From IMG/VR virus record IMGVR_UViG_3300043435_000395, positions 1-26,473 of that record: a stretch of DNA of 26,473 bases; one strand, 5' to 3'. The position numbers were made by a program, and so were the translations under genes. The notes below the pieces were generated by a model. That model was given only the letters and a program-made list of their open reading frames with translations, searched no databases and was not told the DNA's origin. Shown one piece after another: positions 20,821 to 26,473 of this stretch. This DNA comes from a virus. The stretch's first letter is position 1; each line of letters starts with the position of its first letter.

Positions 20821-21491
20821 AACTACCATCCAACATTAAGCAAGTTCCAATGAAAGAATCTCAGTACATAAAAACTGAGACTAAAAAGAACATGATCGTA
20901 TTGCATCACACAGCTGGTAACAGCTCAGGTGCAAGCACAATTCAAATGTGGGATAATGACGGGAGAGGCCGTATTGCTACTTGCGTTGTTATATCAGGAA
21001 AAGGACAATCTAAAAATACATACGACGGAGAGATCTGTCAGGCGTTCAGTTCAAAATATTGGGGGTATCACCTTGGCTTGAAGCAAGACATATTTAGAGC
21101 AAAAGGTGTTCCATACAAGTCAATCGACCCGATGTCAATTGGTGTTGAGATATGTAACTGGGGTCCGCTTACAAAGAAAGTTGACAAGTTCTATAACTAC
21201 GTCAACAGAGAAGTTCCTATTGATCAGGTATGTGAGCTAGATAAGCCATACAAAGGCCGTAAATATTACCATGCATACACAGACGCTCAGATTGAATCTG
21301 TGCGGCAGCTAATGTTATACTGGGGTGATATTTATAATATTGATCTGACGTATCGAGAAGAAGATATGTGGGATATTTCAGTTAGAGGGTTAAAAGGCGA
21401 GAACGGTGTCTACACTCACAACTCGTTTAGAAAAGATAAGAGTGACATCTACCCATGCCCGAAAATGATTGCAATGCTTAAAACCCTTTAA
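20817..21491 (+). CDS. N-acetylmuramoyl-L-alanine amidase (endolysin)
   Basis: The product carries the Amidase_2 zinc site: 'IVLHHTAG' (27-34, with His30/His31), 'YWGYHLG' (81-87), and 'HNSFRKDKSDIYPCP' (201-215), giving the second zinc His201 and Asp/Cys near 210-214. The enzyme cuts the bond between muramic acid and the L-alanine of the stem peptide. The ATG at 20817 gives an ATGA overlap with the holin; the GTG two codons earlier is less likely. No signal peptide or wall-binding domain is seen, consistent with holin-dependent release. It closes the lysis cassette. Confidence 0.86.
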   Translation: MKLPSNIKQVPMKESQYIKTETKKNMIVLHHTAGNSSGASTIQMWDNDGRGRIATCVVISGKGQSKNTYDGEICQAFSSKYWGYHLGLKQDIFRAKGVPYKSIDPMSIGVEICNWGPLTKKVDKFYNYVNREVPIDQVCELDKPYKGRKYYHAYTDAQIESVRQLMLYWGDIYNIDLTYREEDMWDISVRGLKGENGVYTHNSFRKDKSDIYPCPKMIAMLKTL

Positions 21492-21501
21492 TTATTTTTA
21501 C

Positions 21502-21509
21502 TAACTTTG
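21502..21509 (+). promoter_or_regulatory. Bacteroidota-type -7 box
   Basis: TAACTTTG matches TAnnTTTG and lies 4 bases before the ATG at 21514, another leaderless-looking arrangement. It restarts transcription after the lysis cassette. Confidence 0.6.
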
Positions 21510-21513
21510 CTAC

Positions 21514-21639
21514 ATGAAGAAGGTTGAGTCTAAATCAATTGTAAAGATTAAGGTCAAGCGACCGGGCGTTCATGCAAAAAGTAAGACGTCTAAGCTAAAG
21601 TCTTCTAAAAACTACAAAAAGAAAAACAGAGGTCAATGA
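21514..21639 (+). CDS. Small very basic conserved phage protein (41 residues)
   Basis: The product 'MKKVESKSIVKIKVKRPGVH' then 'AKSKTSKLKSSKNYKKKNRG' is a pattern I recall as recurring in phages ('KIKVKRPGVHAK.KTS....SKNYKK..RGQ'). The density of Lys and Arg suggests nucleic-acid binding. It overlaps the next gene by ATGA. Confidence 0.6.
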   Translation: MKKVESKSIVKIKVKRPGVHAKSKTSKLKSSKNYKKKNRGQ

Positions 21640-22229
21640 AAATACAGAACTATACAACAGACCAGCCTGCTCCTGATGATATATTATTAGGTAGCAACGT
21701 ATCATCTAACAATGCTACAGCTAATTTTAAAGTTAGCGATATATTGGCTTTAGGTAATGGAAACATATTAAAGTTTGATGATATGGTTGGTGGCGCCTTG
21801 ACAGGTGTTGGAACTACTGTTAAATTATCAAGTGTTTTGATACCAGGTGGTAGCCTTTCATCAGCTTGTACACTTAATGCTAATTTTAGATTTGTAAAGT
21901 CAGATGTGGCAGTAACGAGTTCTACTGTTGGCCTTTATGTAAATACTACTGACTCACTTGTTGGTGCAACAGGTTTAGGTTTTGCAGTGGCAACAACAAC
22001 ATCAAATAGAGCTTCTTCATTTTCTAGAAACTTTTATATAAAGGGTGGTGCGCTTGGAGGATTAAACTTTGGAAGTAGTGTGCTATTAGATGAAAGTGAG
22101 ATTAATTTTGTAGATAGTTCTTTAAGTATTGATATAAACTCAGGCTTATACTTCATGGTCGCTGCAACTAATGTAGGATCATCAACCACAATAACTGTTC
22201 CTTATTCAAGGTACTTAATTTATAGATAA
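21636..22229 (+). CDS. Tail protein with jelly-roll-like head
   Basis: Residues 1-40 ('TTDQPAPDDILLGSNVSSNN', 'TANFKVSDILAL') follow a short attachment pattern common to phage tail proteins (D..L.G.....T..f...di). The remaining 150 residues are beta-rich ('SSVLIPGGSLSSACTLNANF', 'STVGLYVNTTDSLVGATGLG') and resemble the head of the gene at 13824. So the same head type is mounted on two different N-termini. Receptor binding or capsid/tail decoration is inference. Confidence 0.62.
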   Translation: MKIQNYTTDQPAPDDILLGSNVSSNNATANFKVSDILALGNGNILKFDDMVGGALTGVGTTVKLSSVLIPGGSLSSACTLNANFRFVKSDVAVTSSTVGLYVNTTDSLVGATGLGFAVATTTSNRASSFSRNFYIKGGALGGLNFGSSVLLDESEINFVDSSLSIDINSGLYFMVAATNVGSSTTITVPYSRYLIYR

Positions 22230-22230
22230 T

Positions 22231-22728
22231 ATGTCAACAATTCCAACGGGACAAAAGTTCCACACAGTAGCTAGTAATGTAGTAACACAAGAGAGAGGCT
22301 CAGCATTAGCTAACTCACAGCGTGAGATTTTCACAATGCAAGATATTGTAGACACAGTAAGCGCAGAGATTCCTGCATATAAAGTATATACTGCTATATT
22401 AAATCAGAGTGGAACTAGTGTTCCCGTAGCTACTGTATTAGAAAATACTTTAGGTGGAACTGTTGTATGGAGTTATTCCGGCACTGGAAGTTATCAAGCC
22501 ACATTAACAGGAGCTTTTACTTCTAAAACATTTTTATACATATCTAGTGAAGCTGATTATAACAATGGACCTCAACTTTACGCTCAAGAAATTAGAACAT
22601 TAACTAGGATAACTGACGATATTGTTGCTTTAAAAAATATAGGATTAAATTTTACAGCAGGTGTATATTCTTCGGGTGCAGTAGATAATTTCACAAATGT
22701 ATCTATTGAAATTAGAGTATATCCATAA
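22231..22728 (+). CDS. Tail protein, second copy of the IPxGQKFHTV module
   Basis: Residues 2-45 ('TIPTGQKFHTVASNVVTQER', 'GSALANSQREIFTMQDIVDT') repeat the N-terminus of the gene at 13824 with few changes. The C-terminal 115 residues are different and beta-rich ('GTVVWSYSGTGSYQATLTGA', ending 'FTNVSIEIRVYP'). It begins 1 base after the previous stop and is followed by the second copy of the terminator-promoter cassette. Confidence 0.65.
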   Translation: MSTIPTGQKFHTVASNVVTQERGSALANSQREIFTMQDIVDTVSAEIPAYKVYTAILNQSGTSVPVATVLENTLGGTVVWSYSGTGSYQATLTGAFTSKTFLYISSEADYNNGPQLYAQEIRTLTRITDDIVALKNIGLNFTAGVYSSGAVDNFTNVSIEIRVYP

Positions 22729-22751
22729 ATAAACTACTACTAATAATACAA

Positions 22752-22775
22752 AGCTACCCTAACCGGTGGCTTTTT
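22752..22775 (+). terminator. Intrinsic terminator, copy 2 of duplicated cassette
   Basis: AGCTACC (22752-22758) pairs with GGTGGCT (22765-22771), with one T-G wobble where copy 1 has C-G, followed by a T run. The fold is kept although the base changed. Confidence 0.78.
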
Positions 22776-22806
22776 CATTTTAAAATATTGCCTATATTTG
22801 TCTTAT
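22761..22806 (+). repeat. 46-base terminator-promoter cassette, copy 2
   Basis: Matches 14471-14516 at 44 of 46 positions. Both copies follow a gene with the IPxGQKFHTV N-terminal module. Confidence 0.85.
22793..22800 (+). promoter_or_regulatory. Bacteroidota-type -7 box, copy 2
   Basis: TATATTTG, 18 bases before the ATG at 22819. It would drive the packaging genes. Confidence 0.65.
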
Positions 22807-22818
22807 TAATTTATTATA

Positions 22819-23058
22819 ATGGAAAAGAAAATCAAAAAAGAAGAGCTCGAAGCGTTGGTTAACGCTAACCGAGTTTACAGAGATTTAAAATTTAATCTAG
22901 CAGACATCGAGATGAGCGTTCGTCGTTTAGGCGAGCAGAAAGAGCTCACAATGCAGCAACTTGAAATTGCGGCAGCAACGCTCACACAAGAGCAGCAGTC
23001 CATCTTTGAAAAGTATGGCGATGTCAGTGTAAATCTACAAACAGGTGAGTATAATTAG
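22819..23058 (+). CDS. Helical coiled-coil-like phage protein (79 residues)
   Basis: The product is a charged helix ('EELEALVNANRVYRDLKFNL', 'ADIEMSVRRLGEQKELTMQQ') ending in 'EKYGDVSVNLQTGEYN'. I recall the KYG....N.QTGE ending from phage proteins encoded a few genes before the large terminase. A virion or packaging role is likely by place. It has its own promoter and overlaps the next gene by 14 bases. Confidence 0.62.
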   Translation: MEKKIKKEELEALVNANRVYRDLKFNLADIEMSVRRLGEQKELTMQQLEIAAATLTQEQQSIFEKYGDVSVNLQTGEYN

Positions 23059-23266
23059 AAAAATTTCCATTGGTCCTGATTACATGAAGTCTATGCACTA
23101 CATGGTTGGTCAGACTGTCCTAGATAGAACTTGGGAGATCAACACCATCCGTAAAGAGGATGATGGGTCTATCTGCGTTTGGGTTATAAAGGACGGTGAG
23201 ATTATTAAATGGAAGTCTTTCTCAGCAACAGTTCCTGTAGCTATAGAGTACAAAATAGATTACTAA
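23045..23266 (+). CDS. Small conserved phage protein (73 residues), GTG start
   Basis: The product 'MSIIRKISIGPDYMKSMHYM' with 'VGQTVLDRTWEINTIRK' and 'GEIIKWKSFSATVPVAIEYK' fits a short beta-rich phage pattern (GPD....MHY.VGQ ... WK.F...P). The GTG at 23045 is accepted because the conserved part needs it and the next ATG would remove the N-terminal strand. It overlaps the next gene by 1 base (TAATG). Confidence 0.58.
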   Translation: MSIIRKISIGPDYMKSMHYMVGQTVLDRTWEINTIRKEDDGSICVWVIKDGEIIKWKSFSATVPVAIEYKIDY

Positions 23267-23829
23267 TGAAATCACCATACTGCTTCATCATTAAACCAGT
23301 TGGTCTGAGGCGGTACGATAACATAAGGAAGTTCGGAGATACCGACTTCTATATCAGCTCCTCCCAAGAAGACCACAAGACATCCAATCGCTTTGCTGAA
23401 GTGATTAGTGTTCCTATTTACTATAACGGCCCGGTTCAACCTGGAGACACTGTGGTAGTGCACCATAATGTTTTTAAATACTATTACGACATGAAGGGCC
23501 GTCAGAAGAGCAGCTGGAACCATTTAATGGATGACTTATTTTTAGCAGAGGTTGATCAAATATATCTATATAAAAGAGATGTCAATTGGCAGGCTGTTGA
23601 TCCGTTTATATTTATCAGACCGATACCGACTGAGGATAAGTTAATTAGCTCTACCGGTGCGCATGAGTCGCTATGGGGTGAGGTTGTGTATAAAACCTCC
23701 ACACTGACAAATGTCAGTGTCGGTGATACAGTCTCATTCACACCAGACAGCGAGTATGAATTTATAATAGATGGTGAGACCATCTACAGAATGTATAACA
23801 AGAACATATGTCTAAAAAGGGAGAAATAG
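23266..23829 (+). CDS. Protein with two tandem GroES-like (Cpn10) folds
   Basis: The 187-residue product shows two Cpn10-like halves. The first (about 4-105): 'FIIKPVG', a long polar loop, 'RFAEVISVPIYYNGPVQPGD', 'TVVVHHNVF' and a closing strand 'VDQIYLYKRD'. The second (about 113-187): 'FIFIRPI', a loop, 'LWGEVVYKTSTLTNVSVGDT' and 'SEYEFIIDGETIYRMYNKNI', which follows the GroES pattern GeV...V..GD.V.F......I.gE.y......I. The ATG at 23266 overlaps the previous stop. It may be a co-chaperone or an assembly factor for packaging. The match is structural in nature and weak by residue identity. Confidence 0.5.
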   Translation: MKSPYCFIIKPVGLRRYDNIRKFGDTDFYISSSQEDHKTSNRFAEVISVPIYYNGPVQPGDTVVVHHNVFKYYYDMKGRQKSSWNHLMDDLFLAEVDQIYLYKRDVNWQAVDPFIFIRPIPTEDKLISSTGAHESLWGEVVYKTSTLTNVSVGDTVSFTPDSEYEFIIDGETIYRMYNKNICLKREK

Positions 23830-24083
23830 TAGAGGCGGCCAAGCAAGCAATCGATGAGTTGATCAAGGTGCTAAAGTCACCTATCATCACTCACGCTGAG
23901 GACGATATATCGGCCGATAAGATGAAGAACGCAGCGTCAGCTAAGCGTTTGGCATTTGAGGATGCCATGTATATGCTCAATAAGATTGAGGAGGAGGAGA
24001 ACAAGGCTGCAGAGGGCCCAATTGTCGAGGTTACACTCGGCAAATCAGGATTTGCTGAAGGAAGAGCAAGACATGGAAAATAA
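23808..24083 (+). CDS. Conserved protein upstream of large terminase, possible small terminase
   Basis: The product 'EIVEAAKQAIDELIKVLKSP' and 'DISADKMKNAASAKRLAFED' 'AMYMLNKIEEEENKAA' is helical, with a Phe-Ala-Glu-x-Arg-Ala end ('GFAEGRARHGK'). I recall a family with 'ADKMKNAA.AKR.A..DA' directly ahead of the large terminase in this phage type. A small terminase subunit is the natural guess, but no clear DNA-binding helix-turn-helix is seen. It overlaps both neighbours (22 and 11 bases). Confidence 0.6.
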   Translation: MSKKGEIVEAAKQAIDELIKVLKSPIITHAEDDISADKMKNAASAKRLAFEDAMYMLNKIEEEENKAAEGPIVEVTLGKSGFAEGRARHGK

Positions 24084-26292
24084 GCTGTACTCCATAGTAA
24101 ACGACTACATTCACAAGACTGCTCTTAATACTAAGAACAGCAAGAAGTCATGGGACTATGGTTACAACAAAGAGTATGACCTGATAGTTATATCTAAGGA
24201 TGGAACCATTGGTGATATCTATGAAATAAATGGACTAAAGGTTGCTTTACCTCAACAGCCAAAGACTGTTGAGAGCAGAGGTAACAGATGGCAGCCAGTA
24301 GAGTATCCAGCTGAGCTGCAGAAAATTAAGTCAATATTTGACTGGAACCGTAGAGATAACGCGTTCAAGTCTAAGTATGTGGATATGATCGAAGATGAAT
24401 TTGAGAGACGAGAGCAAGGCTTTTGGTTCATTAACAACGGAACACCGACATACATCACCGGAACACATTACATGTATCTACAGTGGACAAAGATTGATAT
24501 TGGTCTTCCTGACTTCCGTGAGTCCAACCGAATATTCTACATATTTTGGGAGGCATGCAAGGTAGACAGCCGAGCGTTTGGTATGTGCTACTTAAAGAAC
24601 CGTCGTTCAGGATTCTCATTCATGTCGTCTGCAGAGGCGTCAAACACAGGCACAATTGTTAGAGACGCTAGACTTGGTATTCTATCCAAAACAGGATCGG
24701 ATGCCAAGAAGATGTTTACCGACAAGGTTGTACCTATCGTAAGAAATTACCCATTCTTTTTCAAGCCGATCCAGGACGGTATGGACAACCCGAAGACGGA
24801 GTTGGCCTTCCGTGTTCCTGCGAGTAAGATTACTCGTAAGAATATGGATGAGGAGCGCGATGATGATATAGATGGGTTAGATACTACCATTGACTGGAAA
24901 AACACAGCAGACAACAGCTATGACGGTGAGAAGCTGCTTCTACTTGTACATGACGAATCAGGAAAATGGGAAAAGCCAGAGAACATCTTAAATAACTGGC
25001 GAGTTACTAAGACTTGTTTACGTCTTGGTAGCCGTATCATTGGTAAGTGTATGATGGGATCAACATCAAACGCGCTTAGTAAGGGTGGTGAGAATTTTAA
25101 GAAGTTGTTCTACGACAGTGATCCAACCAAGCGATCTGCCAATGGTCAAACCAAGTCAGGGCTTTACTCTTTGTTTATTCCAATGGAGTGGAATATGGAG
25201 GGTTTTATTGACGAGTATGGATGGCCTGTATTTGAGGATCCTAAGAAGCCTATTATGGGTATCGATGGTGAGGAGATTACCATGGGTGTCATTACCTATT
25301 GGAACAATGAGGTGGCTGCAATGAAGTCAGACTCAGACGCACTCAACGAATACTACCGTCAGTTCCCTAGAACGGAGTCACATGCTTTCCGTGACGAGAG
25401 TAAGTCATCTTTATTTAACTTAACAAAGATATACCAACAGATTGACTACAACGATGCGATGATCAAAGATCGCGTCCTAACAACCGGTTACTTCCATTGG
25501 AAGAATGGAGAGAAGGATAGTGAGGTTATTTGGACTCCTGATCCTAAGGGGCGGTTTGTGGTATCATGGATTCCTGACGTTAAGATACGTAACAATGTCG
25601 TTAAGAAGGACGGCAAGTTCTACCCAGGCAATAAAGACATCGGTGTGTTTGGTTGTGACCCTTATGACATATCAGGTGTAGTTGGTGGCGGTGGATCTGC
25701 AGGTGCGCTCCACGGTATAACCAACTTTCACATGGAGAACGCGCCAACCAATCACTTCTTTTTGGAATACATTGCTCGTCCTCAAACTGCTGAAATATTT
25801 TTTGAGGATGTATTGATGGCTTGTTTTTTCTATGGAATGCCTATACTTGTAGAGAATAACAAGCAGCGACTATTGTATCACTTTAAGAACAGAGGTTATC
25901 GTCCATTCTCAATGAACAGACCTGACAAGCATACGTCTAAACTATCAAAAACAGAGCTTGAGCTAGGCGGTATTCCTAACTCTTCAGAAGATATAAAGCA
26001 CGCTCATGCCAATAGTATCAACACTTACATTGAAGAGTACGTCGGAATTGACGCAGAAGGTAATTATCGAGAAAATGACAGTATGGGTGACATGTACTTT
26101 ACGAGAACGTTAAATGACTGGGCACGATTTGACATCAATAACCGAACAAAACACGATGCCTCTATTAGCTCAGGACTAGCATTAATGGCATCTAGAAGAC
26201 ACCTATTTATACCTGTTAAGCAGGAATCTAAAATAAGTGTTAAATTTGTAAGATATAAGAATACTGGCATAAGAAGCGAAATTATCGAATAA
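24073..26292 (+). CDS. Terminase large subunit
   Basis: The 739-residue product is the packaging motor. The ATP site is a deviant Walker A, 'LKNRRSGFSFMSS' (174-186), with the lysine moved to K175 as in lambda gpA (K..R.G(Y/F)S). Walker B is 'LLLLVHDESGKWEK' with D294-E295, and the coupling motif 'MMGSTSN' is at 328-334. The RNase H-like nuclease has 'FGCDPYDISG' with D529, 'ILVENNKQ' with E594, and 'SMGDMYF' with D673. The ATG at 24073 is chosen as the start of the homologous part; upstream codons are a shadow of the previous gene. It overlaps the portal start by TAATG. Confidence 0.85.
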   Translation: MENKLYSIVNDYIHKTALNTKNSKKSWDYGYNKEYDLIVISKDGTIGDIYEINGLKVALPQQPKTVESRGNRWQPVEYPAELQKIKSIFDWNRRDNAFKSKYVDMIEDEFERREQGFWFINNGTPTYITGTHYMYLQWTKIDIGLPDFRESNRIFYIFWEACKVDSRAFGMCYLKNRRSGFSFMSSAEASNTGTIVRDARLGILSKTGSDAKKMFTDKVVPIVRNYPFFFKPIQDGMDNPKTELAFRVPASKITRKNMDEERDDDIDGLDTTIDWKNTADNSYDGEKLLLLVHDESGKWEKPENILNNWRVTKTCLRLGSRIIGKCMMGSTSNALSKGGENFKKLFYDSDPTKRSANGQTKSGLYSLFIPMEWNMEGFIDEYGWPVFEDPKKPIMGIDGEEITMGVITYWNNEVAAMKSDSDALNEYYRQFPRTESHAFRDESKSSLFNLTKIYQQIDYNDAMIKDRVLTTGYFHWKNGEKDSEVIWTPDPKGRFVVSWIPDVKIRNNVVKKDGKFYPGNKDIGVFGCDPYDISGVVGGGGSAGALHGITNFHMENAPTNHFFLEYIARPQTAEIFFEDVLMACFFYGMPILVENNKQRLLYHFKNRGYRPFSMNRPDKHTSKLSKTELELGGIPNSSEDIKHAHANSINTYIEEYVGIDAEGNYRENDSMGDMYFTRTLNDWARFDINNRTKHDASISSGLALMASRRHLFIPVKQESKISVKFVRYKNTGIRSEIIE

Positions 26293-26473
26293 TGGATAAA
26301 ACATCAGTTGTTATCTCCTCATTACCCTTTCCGGACCAAATGGCGTCAGATGAAATCAAGGCGACGTTTGATTACGGATTAAAGGTAGGAAAAGCTATCG
26401 AAGGGGAGTGGTTTAAGAGGAAGTCTAATTCAAGCAGATTTTATCAGCAGTGGGGTGAATTCCACCGCTTGAG
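26292..26473 (+). CDS. Probable portal protein, N-terminal fragment (cut by window edge)
   Basis: Sixty codons are seen. 'SSLPFPDQMASDEIKATFDY' and 'GLKVGKAIEGEWFKRKSNSS' 'RFYQQWGEFHRL' fit the N-terminus of a portal protein type I recall next to this kind of terminase (P.P....S...K....G...G..IE.EWF). Its position immediately after the large terminase, with a TAATG overlap, is the usual one for the portal. The rest lies outside the window, so the call rests on a short stretch and on order. Confidence 0.6.
   Translation, partial: MDKTSVVISSLPFPDQMASDEIKATFDYGLKVGKAIEGEWFKRKSNSSRFYQQWGEFHRL

Overview
This window is one stretch of a double-stranded DNA tailed-phage genome (Caudoviricetes), running from a replication/host-takeover arm on the left into virion, lysis and packaging genes on the right. 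It contains a large terminase, a probable portal start, tail-fibre genes, a holin/spanin/amidase lysis cassette, two intron-type homing endonuclease genes, a DNA cytosine methyltransferase and a phage-borne GroEL/GroES pair. The host is most likely a member of the Bacteroidota. Most of the recognisable promoters have the TAnnTTTG -7 box of that phylum, two of them with a TTG or TTTG element 19-20 bases upstream. A DUF3127 single-strand-binding protein, a family best known from Bacteroidota, points the same way. I see no integrase, repressor, tRNA, rRNA, IS element or CRISPR array.

Layout. Positions 1-8195 are a leftward operon of about 27 mostly tiny genes. They include a DnaA-domain-IV-like protein (cut by the window edge), a MazG-like protein, an HNH endonuclease with its own promoter and terminator, DUF3127, a YqaJ/RecB-like exonuclease with its usual phage neighbour, an orphan C5 methyltransferase and a decayed HNH protein. 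Many junctions are 4-base ATGA overlaps, and ten genes shorter than 60 codons become visible only by following those overlaps or short gaps. At 5998-6426 the operon is interrupted by a gene-free, AT-rich array of ATGACGA heptamers, six in one orientation and five inverted, with an A13 tract and a long dyad. This is a candidate replication origin or control array.

Positions 8196-9162 form a gene-poor divergent control region. It has a strong leftward promoter, a leader of about 400 bases, and a GC-rich stretch full of hairpins and short repeats. From 9163 almost everything is transcribed rightward: an unknown basic protein, groEL then groES, one leftward winged-helix-like gene that converges on groES, and a run of six small, mostly basic proteins. 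Then come the receptor-binding region (a CBM/LamG-like tail protein, a GIY-YIG homing endonuclease, a 640-residue repeat-bearing fibre and several jelly-roll-like heads), the lysis cassette (u-spanin, holin, amidase), more tail genes, a protein with two tandem GroES-like folds, a possible small terminase, the large terminase and the first 60 codons of a probable portal protein.

The most interesting points are the dedicated chaperonin pair together with a second, double-Cpn10-like protein beside the packaging genes; the heptamer array; the structured divergent control region; the 18-bp palindrome made of two facing promoter boxes; and a duplicated tail-protein module that carries along its own terminator-promoter cassette. 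All functional calls rest on motif recognition by eye; no database search was run.
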